NCBI RefSeq assembly: GCF_030272615.1
Contig: NC_081405.1
Span: 576,958,752 to 577,022,751 of the forward strand
Reading direction: 5' to 3'
Source of the DNA: Cryptomeria japonica
Taxonomy: Eukaryota > Streptophyta > Pinopsida > Cupressales > Cupressaceae
Length of the DNA: 64,000 nucleotides
The stretch's first letter is position 1. Each line of letters starts with the position of its first letter. Made by a program: the position numbers and the translations under genes. Of the stretch, positions 46,421-60,272 are shown in pieces. A model generated the notes under the pieces. That model searched no databases. It saw nothing but the letters and a program-made list of their open reading frames with translations, and had not been told where the DNA came from.

Positions 46421-48315
46421 TATCAGATAGATGTAAAAACTGATATGTGGACATGTTTTTCTGTTACAAGAATGGCTTGGCATGCTGTAGTCATGAGAAT
46501 GATTTCTGAGTCCATGGTCTTTGATTCCTCGACTGACGCAGCCAGATAGAGATATTATGAGGTGTGGGTTCTCCTCTTTGTTGGACATGCCTTAGTATAT
46601 CATTAACCGGGGTCTGTTGATAGCATTGGCAGAGAGGTGGCACAGTGACACAAGCACCTTTCACCTAGCTACTGGTGAGATTATAGTCACCCCAGAGGAC
46701 TGTTATTAGATTCTATGGATTCCCATGATTGGAGCTCTATTTCCTTATGAACAAACCAAGGAGGATGGGGCAAAGGCTCTTTGCTAGATTTTCCACGATG
46801 ATCAGATTTGTGGATATGAGATCCCTTGGTAGGAGTTCATAGAGTGATTATGCCCCACTACCTTCGATACTGGCAGGTTTTGTAGGTGGCTTCTTGTATC
46901 CCTATCATAGGTTGAAGGGACTAGCAGTGGGATGGGATTGGTGCTTGAGGATATGGTGACATAAGGTCACAGGCTTGCATGAGAATCCTGCATGTTGGCC
47001 CATCTATACAGACATCTCCATCAGGTGTGGGCTTGGGAGCACATTCTCGTAGTGAGGACACCTAGAGACATGGATAAGACAGTCGGTCGTTTGTATGCAT
47101 ATGGGTACACAGGGATAGTTGTCCACCGTAAGCTAGGCAAGCTAGAGCATTGGAGGAGGGTGTTGGATGACATTGATATGGTCATTTAGAGACCGTATAT
47201 GGATTGCAAGGTGTGACCGGAGGATGGGATAGAGAGCCCTATGTATAAATGTCATGATACTTAATAGGGCGAATGATGTTTATCATTGAGAGGTTCTTGC
47301 ACAATCGAGTTCAGCGGCAACATGGTCGAAAGCAGGGTGTACCACATGGAGCATGTTTATATGCTCGTCGAAGGCAAGATGTGCCAGAGTGGGGTCCGAC
47401 TATTGATAGTGCAACAACGGTGGAGGAGTACATGCATTTGGTCGGACATATATGGGAAATGGGTTCAGAGTGGTAGATGTTGGGATGATGGAGGAGTTTG
47501 GAGCACTCTTCATGGCCCATGCCATAGCACGAATATCAGATCTGGCGGATATGATTCCTTCTTTTGATGATGATGAGGATGAGAAGCCTGAGAGGCTGGG
47601 GAGATGGAAAGAAGAGGGAGAGGAGTTGGATGAGGGATATGGGGATGGTGGAGGAGATGACAGTAGAGATGGGAGGGGAGGTGGTAGAGGGAGACAAGGA
47701 GATAGAGGAGGGGGTGGAGGAGATAGAGGGAGGATTGGAGGGATGGAGGAGATGGAGGAGATAGAGGGAGGAGAGAAGGTGGATTAGTCAAGCGAGTAGT
47801 TGGTGAGGGAGGGAGGGGAGGTTTCATGGTTGGAGGTGGTGGAGTTGGCCGGTCAGGTAAGGTGATAGCACCTGTGGGTGGAATGGATGAGTTTAGGCAA
47901 CTGACTCAGAGGAGGAGATCAAATGTATTACTTCCATCGGCGCCTAGGATGGGGATAGCAATAGGTGGTACCCTGACACTGGTACCCATTTAGGTGCGGG
48001 TACCCACCCACTAAGAGGACACACAAATTAGGTCCCTACAGTTGTCAATGCAGTAGCGCCAGATTACGCAGATTACCATTGATCGGGATACGGTGATAGA
48101 GCACTTAAGTCGAGCAAAGGTGTGGGTGGATAGCTTGGAGAGATTGGTAGCTGGTGGTTCTGTGAGAGACACACTGAGAGATATGTAGTATGCAGACAAG
48201 GAGGGTGAGTACTACAGGCATTTATATGAGGAGGTACTTCCTAGAGATCTGAGAGCTCCTAGCTATGTTGCGGTGAGATCCACCCAGAGATCCAGGTGCT
48301 GGGACATGTGCTACA

Positions 48316-51300
48316 TGTAGTACCCCTACCCTAATCAATTTCTAATCTCAGTTTGACCTTGGTTAGTTTATCATAATATAATGATTATAGTCAGATGTTT
48401 TGATTTAGTGCATAGCTGCTAATGTGGTTTTTGCACCAATTTGTATGCAAGTTAATTAATTCTCCTATTTTCGTGTTATTATCTCGGGCTAACACTTTCA
48501 TTAAGTTTATATATGTATGCATGTATGACTTTTGGTTGCAAGAGATTTTAGGTACCACACTGCATGAGTGCGAGGTTCATCTTCACCTGGATTTGCAGGT
48601 TTGAGTGTACCTCTTTAATCCTTAGAGTTGGATTAGGTGGTCGTAAGACCCTAGCTGACCATAGTCGTGCTCAAGTGAGCATCGCTAGTCATCGTCGATA
48701 TTCCCTTTTTGTTTGGGTTTGCGAGTCGTCTGTCTGGTTGACCTTCTTGGTTTGTATGTTTGGTGTGAATGGTTAAATTGATTAATTAGTCCTTAGTATT
48801 TAATATGATTAAATATGTGTTTGTGCATTAAAGATTAATGGACTAAATTAGACAGGATTTCTTTATGTGATTTATCGTTAATTTGAATTGCTCGATTTAA
48901 ATTGGGAGCAAGTTCAATTAAATGGTAAATGTATTATGTTTATGCCTATGAAAAGAAAGATTTAATTTTAATTGAAATAGAATTAATTTTATCTTCTTGG
49001 CATTTTTGAAATAGAAAGGTTAAATTTCAGTTGAGTGAGAAAATCAATTTTAAATTGAAAAGCAATTTAATTTATTGATATAGTTGGAAAAGAATTATTT
49101 TTGTGTATTATTTTAAATAAAAAATTTTAATTCCAAAAATAAATTTTTGGTCAAACTTTTCCCATATAACGTAGACCTTTGGAAAATATTGGGGATTGAA
49201 TTTTTTTGGAGAAAAATATTTTTGGAGAATATTTTGGATGCAAAAATCAAGGGTTTTGGGAGGAAGAAGGTTTTTGGAGCTTGCAGGTTGGGCTCTCCTT
49301 CAATTCTCTTCTAGGATTGCATATGGAGGTAGGAATTACCTTATTTGTCTTCCTTGTTGCCAAAAAAATGGACTGTTGGTTGAAAGGAAAATGCTTGTTG
49401 TTAAAAAAAATAAATCTTTCAAATTGATTTTAGATTTAATTTGGAGTTGTGATTTTAGAACTATGCTTATTAGCTTGTGTTCTTCAAGAAAAAGAAAAAT
49501 AATATGGTTGAATCATTATGATGAGAATGGTCCCTTTGTGCCCAAATATGGGTTTTGTTGGAAAATTTATTTGGGGTTTTTGTTATTCCTCAGTTTATTT
49601 TGGGTGTTTGAAACCCTTTTGTGTTTGGAAGGAAGAATACCCATCAAAAAAAATATGAAACCAAAACATATTTCATATAAACCTGATTTTATTGTAAATC
49701 AAAATTTATAAAATAAATTCGATTTGTTGTTTTTAAAAAAAAAATCGAACTGTGCATGTTAAAAAAATTAATTTATATTATATTGGAGGGGTTGGAGAGC
49801 AGGGAGCAGAGCTCTACCCGCCTCCTCCCCCCGTGCAGGTCGCAGCCGGTAGAGGCCGCAGCTCACTGCAACCCCCGTGGCGGTCGCAGTCTCTGCATCC
49901 CCGCCGTGGTGGCCGCATGGAGCGGCGACCCCCACTGTGGCCGTAGGGCGCTACGTCCCTCATGAGGGAGACGCAAGTCCTGCGCCATAGCGGTGGTGGC
50001 ACCCATGGCTAGGGCACGACTGGCCCAAACCCTTGTGAAAGGGAGGTGGGCCCGACTGCTTTTTCACCCCTTTGTTTATTTTGTAGTTTTTAAAAAAATA
50101 GTTTTTTTTTTAATATTTTTTTTAGTAAAAAATAAAATATATAATAATAATTTTAATATTATTAAATGTAAATTTTTATTAAGTTTTAATTAAGTTTAAA
50201 TATGGAATTTAAATAATAAATTATGATATTTGTAATTGATTAATTGTATAGTGGCAATATACTTTAATTAATTTTCAAATTGTAGTTTATTATTAATGCA
50301 TATTTTCTAATTAGAAACTTAATTTGTGGTTTTGTTATTATCAATTGTATATATATATTTTATTAATTTCGGATTAATAAATAGATGGTAATTAATATTT
50401 AAATTGGTAATTTTTCTATATGCGTAAGGAAATAATTGTTAAGTTAGGAATGGACTATCGTTAATTGGATCCCTTATATGTTTATGTTTCCTTGATCCGT
50501 ATACTTTAATTTGGTTCTGAAAAGATGAATTTGTAGGATTTATTTTGAACCAGTATGTCAATGATGTTTTAATTGAAAATTAAATATCATATTTAGTTGG
50601 TTAAATGGTTTTTTAATTATATTCATGTGAAATTGGATTAATAACTCTTAGTGGCGTATTTATGTATGTTCGATGCGAATGAACATCAGTGAGTTAGAAA
50701 ACTAAGAAAAACCTGTACCTAGATGAGGTAGATAACTGCAATCTGACTTAGATCATTTAGAAAAATTGATCGACATTTAATGTCTAAATTAATTTGGAGA
50801 AAGATTGTATCTGCAGTTTATTACTTATGCAAGTTTAATTTGTGTATTCACTTTTGCTTATGTAATGGCAAGCTTTGACTTGTTTCATTGGACCCTGTCG
50901 CATGGTTGATTTGGGTACCTATTTCTGTCCTTAGTTTTGAGTTGACTGTTATTTTGTTGTGTTATTGTATTGGTCATATCCTTGTATGGGTGTCGAATGA
51001 TGATTCACGGTTGACCATAGTTGGTCAGGTCTCTGGTTAGAGTACTGTCAGTAAATGTACCTCTTATGAAGTCATGTTTGACCAAATGGTTGTTTCCTCA
51101 TTTTGGAACTCCATTTGCTTGACCATGTGTGTTCATTGGTTTCTGAGGTTGCTTGGGTATAGGCTAGTGTCATATGGGAAAGTGGCTTTCGATTCGGGGC
51201 CACGCCCAAAGTGGCTATTGGGTAACCCATCGAAAGTGAGTCTAATAAGTGATAACCTAACAGTAGATTAGACTGTTAATCTCTAAGTAAGATAATTGTG

Positions 51301-52516
51301 CCTCACACATGGGACTAGTGCTAACATAGACTCGACATGCTATGAGAAGGCCTGAAATGGCAAACCATCATCCTTGTCTTCACGAGAGGATGTGTGGGTC
51401 CACATGAGGCTTGGATGGGCCGGAGGTTCGGATTAGGTTGCCAGGGTAACCCAATGTATGGGGCCAGAACCTATGAAGATCTACCAGGGTAGCCATACTA
51501 GGTTGTGTGATGACACTTGTCCCTACGTTCGCTAGTGTGTGTTGATGTATGGTCTTGATAGGAGCACTTTTATGGAGTCGTCCTGTTGCTTATCCCCTTG
51601 TGAGTACCTGGTTTCATGTTAGACCTTGGGTGGTGATGACTCAGTTTTGTGAATGCTCTAATGGACCCTTGTATTAGCTTTGATTATGATCAGCTGGATC
51701 CTGTCCTTTTTAAGGATCGTTCATGTATTATTGACCGATGTGGTCGCTTGTATATTGTTTATGTTTCGCCTTGATGGCAGGATTGTAAATGGTGTAACTT
51801 CATGTATTCTTAATTTTATTAATTATAAGAGGGGTCTTGCAGTTGAGCAGACCCGGCGATGTAGCCTTTAGGGGTGAACTCCGAGATCATTTTGGTGTTA
51901 TGTGATGCTATTCTCTTATTTTTCCCTTATTCAAATTTATCTTGTATGAATGGCATATTCATAGAATGTATAAGTGGATAAGATGGAATTAATTTTAAAT
52001 GCATGTATGCAATCCTCTCTTGAAAGCAGTAAATCGGAATATGAAAGAATGTAGCTTAGGATATTGGATTATATTCAGTTATTGTTAAGGAAATTAAGTG
52101 TGTATGGATATATCTCATATGTTTATGATGAAATTCTAGTGTGTTAGAATATTAGATGCACGACTTTTATTTTAATGAAAATTATGAATGAAGGATATAG
52201 ATAAATCTGAATGGATGAACCTTATCTTGTGAATTATATATTTCCTTCTTTTGAAAGAAATTATCCTAGTTAAGAATTATCTCATTATTAAGATAATCAA
52301 CTTATTGGATTAATTGTGTGAGTTAAGTGAATTGTGAAATTTAAGTAAGCTCGTTGGGAAACTCTTTAGGTGTTAGTTTATGTCTTCTGCTATGTAATCT
52401 GAATCTTTGATATATTGTTGTATCTTAATGTGGTGTAACTTTAAAAAAAAAAATTATTGCACTTTATTCTTGTGTTATGGCTTAATCCCTTCGGGGTTTC
52501 CTGGTGGGGCATTACA
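48316..52516 (+). repeat. LARD 5' LTR (4201 bp)
   Basis: Starts TGTAGTACCCCTACCC and ends GGGGCATTACA, two bases before the primer site. It is aligned with 56217-60272 throughout, with few differences. It contains a GC-rich block (49790-50060) and a 171-codon frame (49196-49711) that is frameshifted in the other LTR and shows no domain, so I do not call it a gene. Confidence 0.9.
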
Positions 52517-52518
52517 TT

Positions 52519-52530
52519 TGGTATCAGAGC
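52519..52530 (+). promoter_or_regulatory. LARD primer binding site (initiator tRNA-Met)
   Basis: TGGTATCAGAGC, a perfect match to the common plant tRNA-Met primer site, two bases after the LTR end. Confidence 0.9.
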
Positions 52531-55500
52531 CCATGTTGCAAACACTGGGATCTCTGGTGTCACGTGTGCCCTTAGTTGGTGTGAGGTGTATCGACCTTAT
52601 GTGCATGCTTGTCCTCCTTTTGTATGTGAGTGATTGAGTAGACCTTAACTTGTGTCTAACGTGTGTGTTCACACCTTCTTTTCCACCTTCTTGATGTTGG
52701 TGCTTTGGAGTGATTATAGGTGCTTTGTTGCTTATTGATGTATTGGTCTATGATTACTCATATTCTGAAAGAGGGTCGTATGTACCTTCCTTATTGATTG
52801 TTGTACTCTTTAGACATATCCATTTGGGTTGGTCAGTGCTTGTTTGGAATCTGAAAGTGCGAAACGTGCTTGTTTAAGATTATGAACTAGCTTAGTGTTG
52901 TCCACTTGAAGGACTAGTATGGCAAATATTAAATGCTTATTTTGTAGAAAATTGAATGATTATCACCCTTCCTCCTTTCTCTCTCTAGAAATTAAATGTG
53001 TGTGATGTGTGTAATGATCTCTTATATGAGGTTTCTTTTTGCAAGAGAAAGGCTATGACTTCTTGAACCCTTGTGTGAACCCTATGACGCTTATGTGATT
53101 AGATAATAAAAGGGCTTTGGGTTGAAAGTTAATATTGGTTGTGGGGTGAAAACCATATGTTTACATTAAAGAATTCTCCATGTGTATTGTAGGAGTAACA
53201 TAACTAAATTCTATCTTATGTAATGTGCATTAATATGTAGATAGTTGTTATGTGAAACTGCTTTTCTTATAAAAGAAGTATTAAAGGGAACATGTTATAG
53301 TAGCTTCGAGAGTGATAATGTGTTCCACGAAAGATTGTTTTATGTGTTTCATTAAACCAGTTCAATTGAGGATCTATTTTAACAGTGCTCCATTGAACTT
53401 GCTTTTGGGTATATGTAATTACCTTATTATGTTTAGAAAGTGCAAATGAAAAGCTTGTTTGATGTGTAGGCGTTGATATGTATTATTTTGTTGATAGCTC
53501 CTCGCTTACCTTCTTATCGTAACTTGATTTTTAATGATAGGTTGCAAATTATGACACATGTCTATATTGTATTATGAATAAGTGAGTGTTCTCAAGAGGT
53601 CTTGTATTGTCGAAAAGATTGCCTATTTTGATATCTATTGTTTGGAAAACTAGAACATCACGTTGCAACCATAATAAATGGAAATGTCATGTTAGGCTAT
53701 TTGGCATCCTTCTAAAACGGTAACGAAATGAAAACTGTGCAATTGAAATGATAGGCCTTCAGTGAGAAATTTTAGTATATAGTGTGATCTTGTTGATCTT
53801 GTGTCATTGTAGGAAATGGTTTGACTATCAAACTCTCTTTCGCTTCTCTTTCCCTAGATTATAATATTTTTAGAAATGATATTAAAGGATGCATTAATTT
53901 AATTAGAATGTTTATAAAACATATGAAATTGTATGTTGCTTTTGGACTTCTTATGGAAAGATGAAAGTCTTAACCTTCAAAAAGAAATTTGCATAGTTAG
54001 TAATGTGGTTACGAATGCTTAAAAGAATTCAAGAAAGATATAGGAATGACGATATTTCCTTATGTAATTGTGAATTGTTAATAATTTTGGTACTTGTATC
54101 TAGAGTAAACTTGATTTAGTTAATCATGTGGGAAGCATAATTAAACCTTCCTTGAGTAGATGATAGCGTACTGAAAAGTACTCCCCGTAAATGTGCCTAA
54201 ACCAGTATTGGTATATTTGTGTGTATTGTAAGAAACCAATGCTTATTATATGTGCCCATGGGTTGGTGAAGTAATCGACCATGGAGGATATGTTTCTTAT
54301 GAGTATGGAAAACCATACTGTTTATGTGATGTTGCTTATTTGTTTCCCTACTGAGTACCAAACCTCGGGTTGTGGGTAATTCAGTATGTTAAGGGGTAGT
54401 ATTAGAAGTCACCATTCCTTGAATAGTATGGTTTGGCGTACGAGTAATGTCGGTGCGAAGTGACTTTAGCTTCTCTATTTAAAGGAATGATATAGTTATA
54501 CTATAAAATTGTATCAAAGGTGTACTCAATAATTTCCCTTTTGATGAATCTATTTATAGGTTTATGTGTGGTAGCCTATTCCTTTCCTTTATTTGAGCAT
54601 TTTGATGGTGATTCTTGTGTATAGTGATGGTGTATTTTGGAGGATCCTTTGCCTTGTCTTCATGAAAGGTAGGTTTATCCACATGAGCTACCAGTTAGTA
54701 TGTGCTGGTGAAAATGTGGGTGGACCTTAGTCATGTATACCTCTGGCTTATGGTGAGTATCCTTCTAGATACGTCACTATGTGGGATGTGACCTGCGCAT
54801 GCTTGTTTTCGTGAGGTACACTACCATGCGGGATACGTCCATTGCATGTCTTCTCCACTTGGGGTATTGCCATGCCGCGTGATGATGTGATGTGGGGTGA
54901 TGTCGAGGTGCACACTGCCATGCCATGTGGGTAGTGTGACTATGTCGCACCACATGAAGAGCTATTGCAATACCTAGACGATTGTTCCTTCCTTCCTCGT
55001 TGGTGGCTAGATGCTAGTCACATAGTGATCTTATGTGCAGTTGTGATATTCTTTATATTTCTTTGGGGACCAGCAATTTATTTTACTTTGACTTTGAAGG
55101 TTTAGCCATGATTTTGTGATCTTTTGCACTTTTGATTTGGTGTTGCGATTCTGGATTATTTTATTGCCTTACTGTTGGAATTGATGATTTATTATCTTTA
55201 TTCATTTGTACTTTGGTGGCTAAACTGGTTTATCCTTATTGTTTTCAGATGCTGGTCTTGTGTTGAAATGTGAGATTCCTCTTCAAGGATGTATGAGACG
55301 GTCTTGGTAGAGTGTGTACGAGGAAGTAGACATAGGGAACCTTGAGGATGGGGGTATGTGAGGCTGTGATGCAGCTAGGATCCACTACCTACCTATGTGT
55401 GGTGACTATCTCTTGGAGGCTAATCACCTTACTCAACAAGGGATGTTCATGAAGGTCTTGTATGGAAGGTAGCACCGCTATGGTGTACCCTAGCACCATC

Positions 55501-56204
55501 AAGCCTTTGAGTGAGATATTGGATATTTATGATCATATTGTTTTTCTGAGATCAGGCATAGAGATGCTGATCATGCATGTTATCTTTGACCGAGCATTAG
55601 ACATGCTCACATGTGGGCTTTTGAGTTATGCATTCCAGTTATGTGGATGGTTATTATTTGTACCATGGAGTAAATTGAGTTAACTTGTCACTATGTTATG
55701 GGACATAGTCTTTGGAAAGGTTTTCTTATGCCTGGCAAGTGTAAACAATTGAGTTATCTGTGTTGCTCTTATTTCATGAAAGTTAATTTGGTTGTAGAAA
55801 TTGATATTTGAAGCTAGTTCTATGTGATTAAGTTTTATGGAAAAGATGGATTGGCAAAAGAAATTGATCATGATGGCATGTTTTCTTGTCATTTTTGGTA
55901 GATGATTATGGTAATTATTGTTTACCTCATTGTAATGCTTTATTTTGGTGTAATGAAAGAGAGAAAATTCTTGTTCCTCTACTATGATTATTGATGATTC
56001 CTAGAATATTTTAAGAAGCGTATGGTTTTTAGATGTACCTTGCCAATGGGTAATGGCATTCGTAAAGGAATTAGCAATAATGTTTCAATTATTTATGAAA
56101 AGATTCCTATGTGCAATTTGATATTTGCTGAATGAATTTCAAGGCTAATGTGTGCGACATGTTCTCCATCTAGCCTTACGACTTCCAGGAGTAAGTCGGA
56201 ACCT
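52531..56204 (+). other. LARD internal region, non-coding
   Basis: No gag, protease, RT or integrase motif was found on either strand; the longest frame is only about 75 codons (55462-55683). Short words near 54320-54380 and 54650-54700 recall LTR segments near 51588 and 51381 (GTTGCTTAT...GAGTACC; CCTTGTCTTCA...CACATGAG), so part of the interior may be derived from LTR sequence. Confidence 0.7.
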
Positions 56205-56216
56205 AGGGGGGAAGAA
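56205..56216 (+). other. LARD polypurine tract
   Basis: AGGGGGGAAGAA immediately before the TGTAGTACC of the 3' LTR. Confidence 0.9.
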
Positions 56217-59200
56217 TGTAGTACCCCTACCCTAATCAATTTCTAATCTTGGTTTGTTCTTGGTTAGTTTATCATAATATAATGATTATAGTCAGATGTT
56301 TTGATTTAGTGCATAGCAGCTAATGTGGTTTTTGCACCAATTTGTATGCAAGTTAATTAATTCTCCTATTTTCGTGTTATTATCTTAGGCTAACACTTTC
56401 ATTAAGTTTATATATGTATGCATGTATGACTCTTAGTTGTAGGAGATTTTAGGTACCACGCCGCATGAGTGCGAGGTTCATCTTCATCTGGATTTGCAGG
56501 TTTGAGTGTACCTCTTTAATCCTTAGAGTTGGATTAGGTGGTCGTAAGACCCTAGTTGACCATAGTCATGCTCAAGTGAGCATCATTATTCATCGTCGGT
56601 ATTCCCTTTTTGTTTGGGTTTGCGAGTCGTTTGTCTAGTTGACCTTCTTGGTTTGTGTGTTTGGTGTGAATGGTTAAATTGATTAATTAGTCCTTAGTAT
56701 TCAATATGATTAAATATGTGTTTGTGCATTAAAGATTAATGGACTAAATTAAACAGGATTTCTTTATGTGATTTAAAGTTAATTTGAATTGCTCGATTTA
56801 AATTGGGAGCAAGTTCAATTAAATGGTAAATGTATTATGTTTATGCCTATGAAAAGAAAGATTTAATTTTAATTGAAATAGAATTAATTTTATCTTCTTG
56901 GCATTTTTGAAATAGAAAGGTTAAATTTCAGTTGAGTGAGAAAATCAATTTTGAATTGAAAAACAATTTAATTTATTGATATAGTTGGAAAAGAATTATT
57001 TTTGTGTATTATTTTAAATAAGAAATTTAATTCCAAAAATAAATTTTTGGTCAAACTTTTCCCACATAAACTAGACTTTTGGAAAATATTGGGGATTGAA
57101 TTTTTTTGGGGAAAAATATTTTTGGAGAATATTTTGGATGCAAAAATTGGGGGTTTTGGGAGGAAGAAGGTTTTTGGAGCTTGCAAGTTGGGCTCTCCTT
57201 CAAATCTCTTCTAGGATTGTATATGGAGGTAGGAATTACCTTATTTGTCTTCCTTGTTGCCAAAGAAATGGACTATTGGTTGAAAGGAAAATGCTTGTTG
57301 TTAAAAAAAATAAATCTTTCAAATTGATTTTAAATTTAATTTGGAGTTGTGATTTTAGAACTATGCTTATTAGCTTGTGTTCTTCAAGAAAAAAAAATAA
57401 TAATATGGTTGAATCATTATGATGAAAATGGTCCCTTTGTGCCCAAATATGGGTTTTGTTGGAAAATTTATTTGGGGTTTTTGTTATTCCTCAATTTATT
57501 TTGGGTGTTTGAAACCCTTTTGTCTTTGGAAGGAAGAATACCCATCAAAAAAAATATGAAACCAAAACATATTTCATATAAACCTGATTTTATTGTAAAT
57601 CAAAATTTATAAAATAAATTTGATTTGTTGTCTTTTAAAAAAAAATCAAACTGTGCATGTAAAAAAATTAATTTATATTATATTGGGGGGGTTGGAGAGC
57701 GGGGAGTGGAGCTCTACCCGCCTCCTCCCCTCGCGCAAGCCGTAGCCGGCGGAGGCCACAGCTCACTGCGACCCACGCAGTCTCTGCGTCCAAGTCGCGG
57801 TGGCCGCAGGGAGTGGTGACCCCCACGGTGGCCGTAGGGTGCTACGTCCCCCGTGAGGGACCGCAGGTCCTGTGCTGCCCGCAGCTAGGGCACGGCTGGC
57901 CCAAACCCCCGTGAAAGGGAGGTGGGCCCGATCGCTTTTTCACCCCTTTGTTTATTTTGTAGTTTTTAAAAAAATTGTTTTTTTTTTAATATTTAAAAAT
58001 ATATATATATATATATATAATTTTAATATTATTAAATGTAAATTTTATTTAAGTTTTAATTAAGTTTAAATATGGCATTTAAATAATAAATTATGATATT
58101 TGTAATTGATTAATTGTATAGTGGCAATATACTTTAATTAATTTTCAAATTGTAGTTTATTATTAATGCATATTTTCTAATTAGAAACTTAATTTGTGGC
58201 TTTGTTATTATCAATTGCATATATATATTTTATTAATTTCAGATTAATAAATATATGGTAATTAAGATTTTAAATTGGTAATTTTTCTATATGCATAAGG
58301 AAATAACTGTTAAGTTAGGAATGGACTATCGTTAATTGGATCCCTTATATGTTTATGTTTCCTTGATCCGTATAGTTTAATTTGGTTCTAAAAAGATGAA
58401 TTTGGAGGATTTATTTTGAACCAGTATGTCAATGATGTTTTAATTGAAGATTAAATATCATATTTAGTTGGTTAAATGGTTTTTTAATTATATTCATGTG
58501 AAATTGGATTAATAACTCTTAGTGGCGTATTTATGTATGTTCGATGCGAATGAACATCAGTGAGTTAGAAAACCAAGAACAACCTGTACCTAGATGAGGT
58601 AGATAACTGCAATCTGACTTAGATCATTTAGAAAACTTGATCTACATTTAATGTCTAAATTAATTTGGAGAAAGATTGTATCTACAGTTTATTACTTATG
58701 CAAGTTTAATTTATGTATTCGCTTTTGCTTATGTAATGGCAAGCTTTGACTTGTTTCATTGGACCCTATCGCATGGTTGATTTGGGTACCTGTTTCTGTC
58801 CTCGGTTTCGAGTTGACTGTTATTTTGTTGTGTTATTGTATTGGTCATATCCTTGTATGGGTGTCGAATGATGATTCGTGGTTGACCATAGTTGGTCAGG
58901 TCTCTAGTTAGAGTACTGTCAGTAAGTGTACCTCTTATGAAGTCATGTTTGACCAAATGGTTGTTTCCTCATTTTTGAACTCCGTTTGCTTGACCATGTG
59001 TGTTCATTGGTTTCTGAGGTTGCTTAGGTATATTCTAGTGTCGTATGGGAAAGTGGCTTTCGATTGGGGGCCGTGCCCAAAGTGGCTGTTGGGTAACCCA
59101 TCGAAAGTGAGTCTAATAAGTGATAACCTAACAGTAGATTAGAATGTTAATCTCTAAGTAAGATAATTGTGCCTCACACATGGGACGAGTGCTAACACAG

Positions 59201-60272
59201 ACTCGACATGCTGTGTGAAGGCTTGAAATGGCAAATCATCATCTTTGTCTTCACGTGAGGATGTCTGGGTCCACATGAGGCTTGGATGGACCAGAGGTTC
59301 AGATTAGATTGCCAGGGTAACCCAATGTATGGGGCCGGAACCTATGAAGACCTACCAGGGTAGCCATACCAGCTTGTGTGATGACACTTGTCCCTACGTT
59401 CGCTAGTGTGTGTTGATGTATGGTCTTGATAGGAGCACATTTGTGGAGTCATCCTGTTGCTTATCCCCTTGTGAGTACCTATTTTCATGTTAGACCTTGG
59501 GTGGTGATGACTCAGTTTTGTGGATGCTCTAATGGACCCTTGTATTAGCTTTGATTATGATCAGCTGGATCCTGTCCTTTTTAAGGATCGTTCATGTATT
59601 ATTGACCGATGTGGTCGCTTGTATATTGTTTATGTTTCGCCTTCATGGCAGGATTGTAAATGGTGTAACCTCATGTATTCTTAATTTTATTAATTATCAG
59701 AGGGTTCTTGCAGTTGAGCAGACCCAAAGATTTAGCCTTTAGGGGTGAACTCCGAGATCATTTTGGTGTTATGTGATGCTATTCTCTTATGTTTCCCTTA
59801 TTCAACTTTAGCATGTATGAATGGCATATTCATAGAATGTATAAGTGGATAAGATGGAATTAATTTTAAATGCATGTATGCAATCCTCTCTTAAAAGTAG
59901 TAAATCAAAATATGAAAGAATGTAGCTTAGGATATTGGATTATATTCAGTTATTGTTAAGGAAATTAATTTTGTATGGATATATCTCATATGTTTATGAT
60001 GAAATTCTAGTGTGTTAGAATATTAGATGCATGACTTTTATTTTAATGAAAAGTATGAATGAAGGATATAGATAAATCTGAATGGATGAACCTTATCTTG
60101 TGAATTATATATTTCCATCTTTTGAAAGAAATTATCCTGATTAAGAATTATCTCGTTATTAAGATAATCAACTTATTGGATTAATTGTGTGAGTTAAGTG
60201 AATTATGAAATTTAAGTAATCTTGTTGGCAAACTCTTTAGGTGTTAGTTGATGTCTTTCGCTATGTAATCTG
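56217..60272 (+). repeat. LARD 3' LTR, 3'-truncated (4056 bp)
   Basis: Matches 48316-52401. After GCTATGTAATCTG the sequence switches at once to Gypsy RNase H coding sequence. About 115 bp, including the terminal CA, are absent compared with the 5' LTR. It contains the GC-rich block at 57690-57940 and an expanded (TA)n at 57998-58018 that is absent from the 5' copy. Confidence 0.9.

Larger units (their letters stand above)
45330..48315 (+). pseudogene. Antisense plant-mobile-domain (PMD) gene within the Gypsy element
   Basis: A probable first exon, 45330-45404, codes for MPVTYTSH, a TGA (a former CGA), then FKCVRRYQRPATYGPP, and ends at a consensus GTAAGT donor. A 1-kb intron-like stretch follows. 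From about 46500 the PMD domain reads PDRDIMRCGFSSLLDMP, YIINRGLLIALAERWHSDTS, TFHLATGEIIVTPED, ILWIPMIGALFPYE, then LYRHLHQVWAWEHI, KLEHWRRVLDDIDMVI, RPYMDCKV, IERFLHNRVQRQHGRKQGVP. A Gly/Glu-rich region (47560-47790) and a helical C-terminus follow. Stops are mostly TAG or TGA where Gln or Arg codons are expected. PMD genes are found in host MAIN-like proteins and as extra ORFs in plant Gypsy elements. The 3' end may be cut by the LARD insertion at 48316. Confidence 0.8.
48316..60272 (+). mobile_element. LARD-like non-autonomous LTR retrotransposon (about 12 kb)
   Basis: Two ~4.1-4.2-kb direct LTRs flank a ~3.7-kb internal region that has a tRNA-Met primer site at its left edge and a polypurine tract at its right edge but no gag or pol. 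Long LTRs with a short non-coding interior are the definition of LARD elements, which must borrow proteins from a partner element. It sits between the Gypsy RNase H and the antisense PMD gene of element 2. The last ~115 bp of the 3' LTR are missing, so no target duplication can be read. Confidence 0.85.

Noticed and set aside
45879-46588. Minus-strand frames of 102 and 130 codons opposite the PMD leader
   Set aside because: Composition (Ser/Asn/Gln/Lys-rich) reflects the GATATG repeats read backwards; no domain; the integrase expected there is not present.
47510-47827. Proline/serine-rich minus frame
   Set aside because: Shadow of the Gly/Glu-rich C-terminal part of the plus-strand PMD gene.
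49196-49711. 171-codon frame inside the LARD 5' LTR, with a similar frame in the 3' LTR
   Set aside because: The second copy is frameshifted near 57400, no domain is seen, and the similarity is explained by the two LTRs being copies of each other.
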